Below the pieces are notes generated by a model. That model made no database searches, was not told where the DNA came from, and was given only the letters and a program-made list of their open reading frames with translations. A DNA stretch of 64,000 bases, taken from NCBI RefSeq assembly GCF_021654795.1, contig NZ_AP025344.1:2852501-2916500 (forward strand), in the 5' to 3' direction. This document shows positions 16,877-26,282 of this stretch, in pieces. Origin of the DNA: Paenibacillus dendritiformis (lineage in GTDB: Bacteria; Bacillota; Bacilli; Paenibacillales; Paenibacillaceae). Made by a program: the position numbers and the translations under genes. The first letter of the stretch is position 1. Each line of letters starts with the position of its first letter.

Positions 16877-17917
16877 ATGATACATACAAGGGGAAAGGCG
16901 GCCGTCATTATCTTGCTGTTGATGTTGGTCGTGGCGGCTTGCGGCACAGCGGGGTCGGAGCAAGCGGGGAGTCCGGCGCCGAAGCAAGCGGCTGCGGAGG
17001 AGAACAAAGGCGCAACCGAAGACGCCGCCCAGATGGAGAAAGGCGCTGAGAGCAATAACAGTGAGGGCGGCAGCGAGCAATCGGCGAGTGAAGGCGCGGA
17101 GATGGCGGAGTTGCTGAAGCAGTTCGGCGAGCAGGCGCCTGCCCGCATCGTGACGTTATCCGTCTCGATTACGGAAATATTGCATGAGCTGGGCATTGAA
17201 CCGGTCGGGGTGCCGACGACAAACAGCAAGCTGCCGGAATCGCTGGCAGACGTCCCGCGCATCGGTTCGTCCCATCAGCCGGATCTGGAGCAGATCGCGA
17301 AGCTGCAGCCAGATGTCGTCCTCGGGCCGGCTTCCATTAAGGACAGCATGGAGAAGAAGCTCGGACCGGCTTCGCTCCCGAGCGCTTATTTGCCGGTCGA
17401 TTCCTTGGAGCAGCTGAAGCTGTCGACGAAGACGCTTGGCCGCTTGCTTGGCCGTGAAGACCAGGCCAATGCTTTCCTGCAAGAGGTCGAACGGCAGGAA
17501 CGTGAAGCGATCGAGCAGGTGAAGGGCAAGCCGGCGCCCAAGGTGATGTTCCTCTTCGGCTCGGCGGAAGCGCTGATGCTGATGAACGACAATACGTTCG
17601 CCGGAAGCCTGGCGCGGAATCTGGGGGCGATCAATGTCGTATCTGAAGAACTGAAGCTCACGGAGGCCTATGTCCCGTTCAATATGGAGAGCATCGTCGC
17701 GGCGAATCCGGACGTCATTCTGCTCGTCGCGCACGGCGACCCGGATGCCGTAGCCCAAAAATTCGAGGAGGACGTGAAGAAGAACGGCGCCTGGGAGAAG
17801 CTGAACGCCTTCCAGAACGGGAAGATGGCTTCGCTTGACTTCGAGCTGTTCGGCATCGCGTCCATCGTCAAGGCGCCGGACGCCTACAAGGAAATGGGGC
17901 GCATCCTATATGAATAA
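16877..17917 (+). CDS. Iron-siderophore ABC transporter substrate-binding lipoprotein
   Basis: 346 residues. A signal peptide with lipobox VVAAC (cysteine about residue 22) anchors it outside the membrane. An unusually long Ala/Glu/Ser-rich linker of about 55 residues precedes the type III binding domain, whose landmarks are RIVTLSVSITEILHELGIEPVG, DLEQIAKLQPDVVLGP and NPDVILLVAHGD. It captures a ferric siderophore; the specific siderophore cannot be told. GGGAGG at 16860-16865 supports the ATG at 16877. It is the first gene of an operon with the permease and ATPase that follow, under Fur boxes. Confidence 0.93.
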   Translation: MIHTRGKAAVIILLLMLVVAACGTAGSEQAGSPAPKQAAAEENKGATEDAAQMEKGAESNNSEGGSEQSASEGAEMAELLKQFGEQAPARIVTLSVSITEILHELGIEPVGVPTTNSKLPESLADVPRIGSSHQPDLEQIAKLQPDVVLGPASIKDSMEKKLGPASLPSAYLPVDSLEQLKLSTKTLGRLLGREDQANAFLQEVERQEREAIEQVKGKPAPKVMFLFGSAEALMLMNDNTFAGSLARNLGAINVVSEELKLTEAYVPFNMESIVAANPDVILLVAHGDPDAVAQKFEEDVKKNGAWEKLNAFQNGKMASLDFELFGIASIVKAPDAYKEMGRILYE

Positions 17918-17935
17918 GACGGAGGTTCCGGGGCC

Positions 17936-18934
17936 GTGACGGAGAACAAACAGATGCGCAAGACAGCCCTGATTGGAGGCGCGGCCGTATTGCTTGGAGC
18001 AGCGGTCCTGCTCTCCATCGGCATTGGCAGCGTCGCCTTGTCTCCGCTCGATACGGTCTTGACCGTGTTCGGACGCGGGGATGCCGCCGCGGATACGATT
18101 CTATGGGACATCCGGATACCGCGCGTCCTCCTCGCTCTCCTGATCGGGGCCAATCTGGCCGTATCCGGCGCGCTGCTGCAAGCCGTTATGCTGAACCCGT
18201 TGGCTGACCCGGGCTTGACGGGCGTGTCCAGCGGCGCTGCCGTCGCCGTGCTGTTCATCATGCTGGTCGTCCCCGGGTACGCTTCCATGATACCGCTGGC
18301 CGCGATTGCGGGCGGCGGGATTGCCGCCGTGATGGTCTATGCCTTGGCGTGGAAGAAGCTGCAAGGGGGATTTACGCCGGTCCGCATTATTTTGTCGGGG
18401 GTTGCCGTCAATGCGGTATTCGGGGGCATCATCGGATTGCTGTCGATTTTGCACAGCGATAAGCTTCCCTCCGCCTTGCAATGGCTGAACGGCAGCCTGT
18501 CCGGCACGGGGATGAGGGACGTCGCCGTTATCCTCCCGTATTCGCTTGCCGGCTGGCTCGCCGCGATGCTTTGCATCCGGCAGGCGAATATTTTGCGGCT
18601 GGGCGAACAGACCGCCCATAATCTGGGCCAGAATCTGAATCGCATCCGGTTCAGTCTGTCCTTCATCGCGGTCTACCTGGCCGCCATCTCGGTCTCCACC
18701 GTCGGCCTGGTCGGCTTCGTCGGGCTTGTCGTGCCGCATATCGCCCGGATGATGGTCGGCTCCGACTACCGTTACCGCCTGCCGATGAGTCTCGTGCTCG
18801 GCGCGCTCGTCCTGCTCGTGGCCGATACGATCGGACGCACGGCATTCGCTCCGTTGGAGATTCCGGCGGGCATCGTCATGGCGATGGTGGGCGGGCCGTA
18901 TTTCCTGTATTTGATGCGGAGAGGAGGAGCGTAA
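17936..18934 (+). CDS. FecCD-family iron-siderophore ABC permease
   Basis: 332 residues with about ten hydrophobic segments of the FecCD/BtuC type. Characteristic parts are WDIRIPRVLLALLIGANLAV, NPLADPGLTGVSSGAAVAV and VSTVGLVGFVGLVVPHIARM. The GTG start lies 18 bases after the binding-protein gene. A single permease gene is present, so it probably works as a homodimer. Confidence 0.93.
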   Translation: MTENKQMRKTALIGGAAVLLGAAVLLSIGIGSVALSPLDTVLTVFGRGDAAADTILWDIRIPRVLLALLIGANLAVSGALLQAVMLNPLADPGLTGVSSGAAVAVLFIMLVVPGYASMIPLAAIAGGGIAAVMVYALAWKKLQGGFTPVRIILSGVAVNAVFGGIIGLLSILHSDKLPSALQWLNGSLSGTGMRDVAVILPYSLAGWLAAMLCIRQANILRLGEQTAHNLGQNLNRIRFSLSFIAVYLAAISVSTVGLVGFVGLVVPHIARMMVGSDYRYRLPMSLVLGALVLLVADTIGRTAFAPLEIPAGIVMAMVGGPYFLYLMRRGGA

Positions 18935-18937
18935 CTC

Positions 18938-19750
18938 ATGCTGAAGGTGCAGTCGCTGAATATCCGGTATGCGGACAAAACCGTAGTCCAAAACTTTTCC
19001 CTCGATGTGAAGGAAGGGGAGGTCGTCTCGATTATCGGTCCGAACGGCTCGGGCAAATCAACCATACTGAAGGCGATGACTCGGCTGATTCCTTGCGAGA
19101 GCGGACGGGTATGCATTGCCGATCGGGAGCTGCGATCGCTCAGCGTGAAGCAAGTGTCCCGTCTCATGTGCATGCTCTGCCAGTCGAACGCGAGTCCTCC
19201 CGACATGACGGTAGGCGAACTGGTCAGCTACGGCCGGATGCCGCATAAGAAATGGTATGAGCGCCTCGATGCGGAGGATGAAGAAGTGATTCAGTGGGCC
19301 CTCGAGCAGACTGGCATGCATGCCTATAAGGAGCGGCTCGTCGTCTCCTTGTCCGGGGGAGAAGCGCAGCGGGCGTGGCTGGCGATGGCGTTGGCCCAGC
19401 GCCCGAAGGTGCTGCTGCTCGATGAGCCGACCACGTATTTGGACATCGCACATCAATTGGAGGTGCTGGAACTCGTTCGCGCCTTGAATCGCGAGCTGGG
19501 GCTTACGGTGGTCATGGTGCTTCATGATCTGAACCATGCGAGCGCCTACAGCGATCGGGTCTGCGTCATCAAGGGCGGGAGTCTTCGCCTGTACGGAACG
19601 CCGCAGGACGTGTTCACGATAGAGCTTATCCGCAGCGTGTACGGCGTGGAGACCGAGATTCAATATGGACCGGCCAGCGAATGTCCGCGAATTCATGTAT
19701 TGCAAAAATGGAACAGAAATGCGGGGGATGTTCATGAAGCCATTGGATAA
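18938..19750 (+). CDS. Iron-siderophore ABC ATPase
   Basis: 270 residues of the FecE/FhuC class. Walker A GPNGSGKST, signature LSGGEAQRAWLAMAL, Walker B VLLLDEPTTYLD and the switch histidine in VLHDLNHA are all present. AGGAGG precedes the ATG, which lies three bases after the permease stop. It powers the permease. The 3' end overlaps the next gene by 17 bases. Confidence 0.95.
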   Translation: MLKVQSLNIRYADKTVVQNFSLDVKEGEVVSIIGPNGSGKSTILKAMTRLIPCESGRVCIADRELRSLSVKQVSRLMCMLCQSNASPPDMTVGELVSYGRMPHKKWYERLDAEDEEVIQWALEQTGMHAYKERLVVSLSGGEAQRAWLAMALAQRPKVLLLDEPTTYLDIAHQLEVLELVRALNRELGLTVVMVLHDLNHASAYSDRVCVIKGGSLRLYGTPQDVFTIELIRSVYGVETEIQYGPASECPRIHVLQKWNRNAGDVHEAIG

Positions 19751-20252
19751 AGAAGCGGTTAAGCTTCAATATATGAAATTGGCGGATCGCGTGAAGACAT
19801 TGATGTTGGGCACGATCGACGAGAACGGCAGGCCTTTTGTCTCCTGCGCGCCGTTCGTGAAGAAGGACGGGAAGCTGTATATCTATATTAGCCGCATTGC
19901 CAATCATTATCGGCATGTGGAGGCCAATCCGGACGTCGATGTCATGCTGATTGAAGATGAATCGCATACGGCGAACCTGTTCGCCCGGGAGCGCGCCCGC
20001 TTCGTGTGCCATGCCGTCAATATCGGCAATGAAGGCCATGACGAGCTATTCGAACGGTTCGAAGCTTCGTTCGGCGCTCCCATGATTCGGGTGCTGCGCG
20101 GGCTCGATTTCTCGCTGTTCGAGCTTACGCCGCTGGAGGGCCGGTATATTGCAGGCTTCGGCCAGGCGTATGATATCGATCTGAACGCCGACCGATTCGA
20201 GCATGTCGCCCGGGACGGGCATACGCCAACCGCCAATCAAGCCGCCACATGA
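19734..20252 (+). CDS. HugZ-like heme-utilisation/flavin-fold protein
   Basis: About 172 residues of the split-barrel pyridoxamine-oxidase-like fold (KTLMLGTIDENGRPFVSCAP), followed by the HugZ-type region (ANLFARERARFVCHAVNIG) and ending with GRYIAGFGQAYDID. HugZ proteins degrade heme or are needed for heme iron use. Being the last gene of a Fur-controlled iron operon fits such a role. ATG 19734 is preferred, with GGGGG at 19723-19727; an ATG at 19728 is also possible. Actual heme cleavage is inference. Confidence 0.8.
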   Translation: MKPLDKEAVKLQYMKLADRVKTLMLGTIDENGRPFVSCAPFVKKDGKLYIYISRIANHYRHVEANPDVDVMLIEDESHTANLFARERARFVCHAVNIGNEGHDELFERFEASFGAPMIRVLRGLDFSLFELTPLEGRYIAGFGQAYDIDLNADRFEHVARDGHTPTANQAAT

Positions 20253-20280
20253 CCGGAGCATGGAAAAGGAGGTAAAAGCA

Positions 20281-20751
20281 ATGACCTATTCAGCCGTAGC
20301 CGTGATATGGAACACGCTTCATGGACGCTTTTACAATATGGCCAGCTGCTTGCCGGAGGAAGCTCTGGGATGGCGAATCGGGACCGCCTCGATCGGCTAC
20401 ATGCTTCGCCATAATGCGGAAGTCGAGTATTTATTCGCGGAATGGTTCTTCCGGCGCGGGCTGCCTCCCGGGCTGGAGATCCTGACGAGCCGCGGACCTG
20501 CGGCAGGGCGGGAGCCGGCCGAATTCATGGATCGGGAAGGACTGCTGGCCCTGCTGCGCGCCTCGAACGAACACGTCATGGAAGCGATGCGCGAACTGCC
20601 CGAGGAGGCCTGGCATGTGCCGGTGGATTCGCCGATGGGAGCCTCGACGCCGCTGGAGGCGGTCAGCCGGCTGCTCTACCATACCGGTCTGCATGCGGGG
20701 CAGATTTCCCTGATTCAGAAACATGCCCGGCCGGTTGAACCAACAACGTAA
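20281..20751 (+). CDS. DinB-family protein
   Basis: 156 residues of the DinB/YfiT four-helix bundle. Metal-ligand histidines are likely those in MLRHNAEVEYLF and YHTGLHAGQISL, the usual H...HxxxH pattern. The family includes thiol transferases (some bacillithiol-dependent) and damage-inducible proteins; the role here is unknown. AAAGGAGGT precedes the ATG. It is 28 bases after the HugZ-like gene and could be its last operon partner. Confidence 0.85.
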   Translation: MTYSAVAVIWNTLHGRFYNMASCLPEEALGWRIGTASIGYMLRHNAEVEYLFAEWFFRRGLPPGLEILTSRGPAAGREPAEFMDREGLLALLRASNEHVMEAMRELPEEAWHVPVDSPMGASTPLEAVSRLLYHTGLHAGQISLIQKHARPVEPTT

Positions 20752-20766
20752 CTGCGCTATAGACAA

Positions 20767-20805
20767 GAATCAACCTTCGGAATCAACCTTCGGAATCAAC
20801 CTTCG
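20767..20805 (+). repeat. Three 13-bp tandem repeats before a terminator
   Basis: The unit GAATCAACCTTCG occurs three times in perfect tandem (20767-20779, 20780-20792, 20793-20805). Its first nine bases are identical to the left arm of the following terminator stem. Confidence 0.95.
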
Positions 20806-20834
20806 GAATCAACCGATCGGTTGATTCTTTTTTT
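20806..20834 (+). terminator. Intrinsic terminator after the DinB gene
   Basis: A perfect 22-base palindrome (arms GAATCAACC and GGTTGATTC around GATC) is followed by T7 at 20828-20834. The three upstream repeats supply alternative left arms. Confidence 0.92.
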
Positions 20835-20875
20835 GTCCCTGTATCGTAATATGAAGGCCAGAAGGAGGGAGACGC

Positions 20876-21817
20876 ATGAATCAGCCGATATTGCAGGTGC
20901 AAGGATTGGAGAAGCGCTTCAACGATTTTCAAGCGCTGCAGGACATTTCGTTCGAGATTTTTCCGGGAGAGGTCGTATGCTTTCTCGGGCCGAACGGAGC
21001 GGGGAAAAGCACGACCATCAACATTTTAGCAACGTTATTGCGATATGACGGCGGAGAGATCCGGTTCCAGGGGGAGCGGGTGGAAAAGCATCCGGGCCGG
21101 TTGAAGGAGAGCCTGGGCATCGTCCCGCAAGATATCGCGATATACGAGGACGTTCCGGCGGAGGCCAATGTGAAGTTCTTCGCCTCCTTGTACGGCATGC
21201 GCGGCCAAGCGCTTCAGCGGGCCGCCGAGGAAGCGCTCGACTTCGTCGGGCTGTCCGGGAGAAAGCGAGAGAAGCCGAAGACATTCTCCGGCGGCATGAA
21301 GCGCCGATTGAATATCGCCTGCGCGATCGCGCACAAGCCCCGTCTCATCATTATGGATGAACCGACCGTCGGCATCGATCCGCAATCGCGCAATCATATT
21401 TTAGAATCGATCAAGGAACTGCGCGATGAGGGGGCCAGCATCATCTATACGACGCATTATATGGAAGAGGTCGAAGAGATTGCGAACCGCATCATTATCA
21501 TTGATCATGGACGCATCATCGCCAGCGGCACGAAGGACGAATTGAAGGAGCAACTGGAGGAGGAGAAGCTCTATGATGTCGAAGTGGAGGACGCCGGCGT
21601 GGCCGATCCGGATGAGCTGTACCGGATCGATGGCGTGAAGAACGTGTACGTAGACAATAACCGCATCCGGATTACGACCTTAAAAGGAATCGAGAACCTC
21701 GATAAAATCATTGCGCTTCTGATGAGCCAGGGGATGAAAATTATCAATATGACGAGCGCGGCCGCCAGCCTGGAAATGGTCTTCCTCAAGCTGACCGGCC
21801 GGACGCTGCGCGATTGA
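20876..21817 (+). CDS. ABC-2 exporter ATPase (DrrA/NatA-type)
   Basis: 313 residues. Walker A GPNGAGKST, signature SGGMKRRLNIACAIAHKP, Walker B IIMDEPTVGIDPQ and switch TTHYMEEVEEI are intact; a C-terminal extension of about 80 residues is typical of DrrA-like proteins. It energises export by the two permease genes that follow and overlap. The substrate (drug, lipid or peptide) is unknown. AGGAGGGAG precedes the ATG. Confidence 0.93.
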   Translation: MNQPILQVQGLEKRFNDFQALQDISFEIFPGEVVCFLGPNGAGKSTTINILATLLRYDGGEIRFQGERVEKHPGRLKESLGIVPQDIAIYEDVPAEANVKFFASLYGMRGQALQRAAEEALDFVGLSGRKREKPKTFSGGMKRRLNIACAIAHKPRLIIMDEPTVGIDPQSRNHILESIKELRDEGASIIYTTHYMEEVEEIANRIIIIDHGRIIASGTKDELKEQLEEEKLYDVEVEDAGVADPDELYRIDGVKNVYVDNNRIRITTLKGIENLDKIIALLMSQGMKIINMTSAAASLEMVFLKLTGRTLRD

Positions 21818-21828
21818 GGAGGCTGGAG

Positions 21829-22587
21829 ATGCCGCTAAATCTACACAAATTCCACACCATTCTGAAGCGCGATTTCGTTAACCTGGCGCTGAATCCGGTG
21901 CTCCTCCTGTCGAATTCGGTATTTCCGCTGCTGTTGATGATCATTCTCGGTTATTTGACCCGCGGCATCTATGGCGGGGGCGAGGTGTCCTCCTACGATT
22001 ATTACGGGGTGACGATTCTCATCTTTGCGTCCCTGAACGTGTCGATAATCGCCTCGAACAGCTTCATGGAGAAAAGCTTGAGGAAGAGCAACTTGCGGAT
22101 TCTGCACGCACCGGTGCCAACTTCCTATCTGTATGTCTCGAAAATAGCCGCAACCTTCTTCTTCTCGTCGCTGAGCACGCTGCTGCTGCTCGCCCTCGCC
22201 CATTGGCTGCTGGATGTTCATTTTGGCGGGAGCGCTTGGCTCGCGGTCGCGCTGATTCTCATCGGCTTCAATCTGTTCTCCGCCGCCCTCGGCGTGCTCA
22301 TGTGCTGCCTCTGCCGGAGCGAGGAGACAAGCAATAAAATATTGAGCTTCGTCAATAACCTGCTTGCCCTGATCGGAGGCCTGTTCTTCCAGTGGGACGG
22401 CCTGGGCCGCACCGCGGAGATTCTATCCTATCTCTCTCCGGTGAAATGGGTGGCGGAAGCGATCTTCCGCGTCATCTACGATCAGGATGCCGGCATGGCG
22501 CTGCCGATGCTTGGCGGCTTCGCCGCCGGTTCGCTTGTGCTGCTGTGGGGCTGCAGCCGGATTTTTCATGCGGAGGACTATGTATGA
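21829..22587 (+). CDS. ABC-2 type transporter permease
   Basis: 252 residues with six predicted membrane segments; the second extracellular region ends in SPVKWVAEAIFRVIYD, as in the ABC-2 signature. AGGAGG at 21817-21822, overlapping the ATPase stop, supports the ATG at 21829 instead of the TTG at 21814. It probably pairs with the next gene as a heterodimer. Confidence 0.9.
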   Translation: MPLNLHKFHTILKRDFVNLALNPVLLLSNSVFPLLLMIILGYLTRGIYGGGEVSSYDYYGVTILIFASLNVSIIASNSFMEKSLRKSNLRILHAPVPTSYLYVSKIAATFFFSSLSTLLLLALAHWLLDVHFGGSAWLAVALILIGFNLFSAALGVLMCCLCRSEETSNKILSFVNNLLALIGGLFFQWDGLGRTAEILSYLSPVKWVAEAIFRVIYDQDAGMALPMLGGFAAGSLVLLWGCSRIFHAEDYV

Positions 22588-23573
22588 GGGAAATGGCGTA
22601 TGTTTTTCATCAGAATTGGTTGAGATTGATGAGCCGCAAGGCGATTTTGGCGATTACCGCCGTGATGACGATCGCCGCGGTGGCCGCCGCGCTGCTGTTG
22701 ACACCGGCGAATGATTCGAGGGGGAGCATCGCCCTCGTCACGGCCGCTTCCGGGCCGGAAGAGGCTTCCCTCGCCGATTTGCACGCTTTCGAGGTGAAGC
22801 GGCTCGCGGAAGCCCCGCGAAAGTCCGAGCTGGTGCGCAACAAATATGATGCCGTCATCATCGATGGAGGGGACGGGAGCTATACGATCGAGACGATCAA
22901 AGGCGACGCGTATGCCGCGTTGGTGCGGCAAGCGCTGGAGCATCCGGAACAGCCTCTGCCGGAAGCGGAGAAGCGGGGGATCGGGGCGAACATTGCCGGC
23001 TTTCTGATGATGTTCGTGCTGCTGCAGGGCATGTTCTATATGAATTTTTTTGCGGAGGACAAGACGCAGGGCACGCTGCGGCGAATGGCCGCCTCGCCGA
23101 TGTCCGTCATGACCTATCTTGCGGCCCAGGTTCTGTTCTGCTTCCTGCTTATCAGCGTGCCGGCCTATCTGTGCATTGCTGGAGCAAGACTCCTTCTGCA
23201 TGCCGATATCGGTTTCACTCTGCTGCAGTATGGCTGGCTTATCGCCGTGTTGTCCCTGCTGGCCGCCGCGTTTGCCCTCTTCATCACGGTCTGCATCGAC
23301 GATATCGACAATGCGGTGACGACGGCTTCCAGCCTGATTCTCGTCACCTCGCTGCTGTCCGGCGGCTTCTACGCCGTAGAGCACGAAGGGGTGATGAGAG
23401 CGCTGACTTATTGGCTGCCGCAGCGGCAGTATATGGAAGCCGTGACCAGCCTGGAGCGGGCTGCTTCTGCAGAAGCGGTCTGGCCTGTGGCCTATGTGCT
23501 GCTGCTGTCCGGCATCCTGTTCGCGGCCGGCGCCATCATTTGCAGAAGAAGATGCAAGACAGGAAGATATTGA
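22584..23573 (+). CDS. ABC-2 type transporter permease with large extracellular loop
   Basis: 329 residues. After a first membrane helix (ILAITAVMTIAAVAAALLL) comes an extracytoplasmic domain of about 100 residues, then five more helices ending in the ABC-2 signature region (LTYWLPQRQYMEAVTSLE). The start overlaps the preceding stop by ATGA. Together with the two preceding genes it makes an asymmetric exporter. Confidence 0.9.
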   Translation: MREMAYVFHQNWLRLMSRKAILAITAVMTIAAVAAALLLTPANDSRGSIALVTAASGPEEASLADLHAFEVKRLAEAPRKSELVRNKYDAVIIDGGDGSYTIETIKGDAYAALVRQALEHPEQPLPEAEKRGIGANIAGFLMMFVLLQGMFYMNFFAEDKTQGTLRRMAASPMSVMTYLAAQVLFCFLLISVPAYLCIAGARLLLHADIGFTLLQYGWLIAVLSLLAAAFALFITVCIDDIDNAVTTASSLILVTSLLSGGFYAVEHEGVMRALTYWLPQRQYMEAVTSLERAASAEAVWPVAYVLLLSGILFAAGAIICRRRCKTGRY

Positions 23574-23674
23574 TACGTGCCAGCGGCTCCGGCGTGGTAT
23601 AGTAAGAAAAGCGGATTCCCAGATGCTGGGTTCCCGTCAAGCGGCAGTACACAATTAGGTGGGGTAGAGGACAT

Positions 23675-26263
23675 ATGGAGAGCATCAGGTTGATTTCCGC
23701 CAAGCTTATGGCGCCGGTTCCACGCAAGCATTATATTCGGAGAGAGCGGCTCTTCGCCAGGCTGCGGCAGGTGCAGGAATACAAGGTCGTGGTCGTGCAG
23801 GGAACCGCCGGGAGCGGGAAGACGACGCTGCTTACCTCCTATATGAAGGAGGCGGGCCAGCGTCATTTCCGCTGGATTGGGCTGGACGAGGACAATAATG
23901 ACCTGTATTCGTTCTGGTGCTACGTATTGGGGGCCTTGAAGGAGGATCTGGGCCGCAGCGCCGAAGGCTTGTATCAAGTATTCGAAGCGATCCCGCACAA
24001 GCATGATATAGAAACGATCTTGACCATGATCGTGAATCAGCTCCATCAGATGGAAGCGCTCACGCTGGTCCTGGATGACGCCCATGTCCTGGAGAAAGAA
24101 GAGGTGCTTCGTTCCCTGGAATTTTTCATCAAGTACAGTCCGGAACAGATCCGGTTCATGCTGCTGAGCCGGGAAGCGCCGAAGCTGTATTTGGGTGAAT
24201 GGATGATGGAAGGCCAATATGCGGAAATCAATGAATCCGAGCTGAAATTTTCAGATGAGGAGGCGGCCCGGTTTTTGCAGGAGACGTTGGCCTTGGAGGT
24301 GGATGATGACACGGCGGGCCGCTTGAATGCGCAGACGGAAGGCTGGGCCGGGGGGCTGCAGCTTATCGCGCTCGCGAGGTCCCGCAAGACCGAGCTTCCA
24401 TCCGATCATGGCAGCGGGCTCAACAAATATATGGTGACGTATTTGTCGAATGAAATTCTTCGCTCGCTGGACGGGGAAGAAACGCGGTTTTTGCTGTATA
24501 CGTCCATTCTTGGCTATTTCGATGAAGCGATCTGCAATGGCCTGCTCGGGATAAGGAATGCGAGGATGTTCATCGACCGGCTGCAGGACAAAAACCTGTT
24601 CCTGGTCACGCTTGACGAGACAGCCGGTTTATACCGGTATCATCGTATATTCGGGGAGTTTTTGCGGTATCGGCTGTCTGCGGAAGGCGAAGCGGCGATT
24701 CGCGATCTGCATGCCAAGGCGGCGGCGATCTATGATCAGCAGGGCGATCAGGTCGAGAGCGTGAAGCATTATATCCAGGCCCGACGGTATCCGGAAGCGA
24801 TGGACGTCATCGCCCGCATGCCGCAGACGATGCAGGGCTGGGTGCTGCTGAAGCAGATTCCGTTGGCTTGGTTGAGCGCGAACCGGGATTTGATGTTCCA
24901 GCGGCTCTTCTACCATTTTTGCAATCAGGAGTTCGATCAATGCCGGCTGCTGGTGGAATCGCTGCAGACGGAGCCCGGCAGGGAAGTGGATGGGAGCATC
25001 CTGCAGTTCACCCGCTTCTTCATGGACGAGAGCGGTCCCGGCCTGGACTTCGAGCCCTTCTCCCTGGAGGAGATGGAAGCGATCGGGCTGTCTGGTCCGA
25101 CTAGGGCGATTATTTATGTAACGAGCTCCATGATGCTCGGTCTCCGCGATCAATACGCGCAGGCGCTGCATTGTGTCGAACAGGCGCTGGCCCTCGAGGA
25201 GCGAAGCCCGAATCCGTACATTCGCTTTTTCGCAGTGATGTGCAAGTGCCAACTGCTTGAATCGATCGGCGAATTCGCCGCCTGCGAACGGCTGTACGCC
25301 TCGTTGTTCCAATTCATCGAGGAGCAACCTTATCTCTCGCCGGCGATGGCGACGAATCTGATCGGCATCGGCGGCATTTATATGAAAATGATGCGGCTCG
25401 AAGAGGCGGAGCATTGGTTCAGGAAGGTGGAGAGCGAGCTTCCTGGCAATTACCCTTCCATGGAAATGGGGTATTCCTTCAACCGGTTGGAAATGGCCCT
25501 GCTGCGGGGGGATGCGCGGGCGGCCGCGGAACTGATGAGCAAGATTGGGGACGAGCCGGCGTTCCGCCATCATCCTTATTACCATCTATCGCTGCTGAGA
25601 TACCAGTTGGCGCTCGGGGAGCCGGATTCCGATCTGCTCCAGCGGTTCCTGGCACGCGTGCAGGAAGGCGAAGCGAGAGGCCGGCTGCGCTATGATGAAC
25701 GGCTGCTCTATGCCAGGGTGCTGGCCGCCCGGGGAGCAGCGGAGGAAGCGCTGAAGCAGACCGATGAAATTCTAATGCAGGCGCGCAAGCGCAAGCTTCC
25801 ATTGCTCCTGGTCGATGCCCTGCTGCACAAGATTATGATTTTGCATCAGGAAGCCTCACGGCCGAGCCCCGAAATAGTGAATCTGATCCGCGAAGCCGTT
25901 CATTACAGCTTTGCGAACGAGATTGCCTATCTCTACCTGCTGGCCGGAGAAGCCGCGCAGCAGGCGCTTCATCGGCTGCTGCAGGAGAAGGAACAGGATT
26001 TGCCGGCGAAGGAGAAGGCGTTCATCCAGCGCGTGATCTCGTACTGGAGGCGGGATTCCGGCGGAGCAGATGTGCTGAGCGAGCGCGAGCTTGAGGTTCT
26101 GGAAGCCGCAGCTTTGGGACTGAGGAACAAGGAGATCGGGGAGCGGCTTTGCATTTCGGTAGCCACGGTCAAGACCCATATGATTCACATCTATTCCAAG
26201 CTCCAAGCCTCCAACCGGGTGGACGCGATCGAGAAGGCACGCCAGCTTGGATTATTGACTTAG
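23675..26263 (+). CDS. LAL/MalT-like LuxR-family transcriptional regulator
   Basis: 862 residues. An N-terminal STAND NTPase has the P-loop GTAGSGKTT (about residues 47-55) and Walker B ALTLVLDDAHV (about 128-138). A long helical TPR-like repeat region follows, and the C-terminal LuxR HTH (LSERELEVLEAAALGLRNKE, then VATVKTHMIHIYSKL) spans about 800-860. Such proteins activate transcription when a ligand binds the helical region and ATP is hydrolysed. Placement directly after the ABC-2 exporter suggests it controls that operon. The inducer is unknown. Confidence 0.92.
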   Translation: MESIRLISAKLMAPVPRKHYIRRERLFARLRQVQEYKVVVVQGTAGSGKTTLLTSYMKEAGQRHFRWIGLDEDNNDLYSFWCYVLGALKEDLGRSAEGLYQVFEAIPHKHDIETILTMIVNQLHQMEALTLVLDDAHVLEKEEVLRSLEFFIKYSPEQIRFMLLSREAPKLYLGEWMMEGQYAEINESELKFSDEEAARFLQETLALEVDDDTAGRLNAQTEGWAGGLQLIALARSRKTELPSDHGSGLNKYMVTYLSNEILRSLDGEETRFLLYTSILGYFDEAICNGLLGIRNARMFIDRLQDKNLFLVTLDETAGLYRYHRIFGEFLRYRLSAEGEAAIRDLHAKAAAIYDQQGDQVESVKHYIQARRYPEAMDVIARMPQTMQGWVLLKQIPLAWLSANRDLMFQRLFYHFCNQEFDQCRLLVESLQTEPGREVDGSILQFTRFFMDESGPGLDFEPFSLEEMEAIGLSGPTRAIIYVTSSMMLGLRDQYAQALHCVEQALALEERSPNPYIRFFAVMCKCQLLESIGEFAACERLYASLFQFIEEQPYLSPAMATNLIGIGGIYMKMMRLEEAEHWFRKVESELPGNYPSMEMGYSFNRLEMALLRGDARAAAELMSKIGDEPAFRHHPYYHLSLLRYQLALGEPDSDLLQRFLARVQEGEARGRLRYDERLLYARVLAARGAAEEALKQTDEILMQARKRKLPLLLVDALLHKIMILHQEASRPSPEIVNLIREAVHYSFANEIAYLYLLAGEAAQQALHRLLQEKEQDLPAKEKAFIQRVISYWRRDSGGADVLSERELEVLEAAALGLRNKEIGERLCISVATVKTHMIHIYSKLQASNRVDAIEKARQLGLLT

Positions 26264-26282
26264 ACAGAATCGTATCCGGTAG

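Noticed and set aside
20767..20805. Tandem repeats as a CRISPR array
   Set aside because: Units are 13 bases with no spacers; they derive from the terminator arm.
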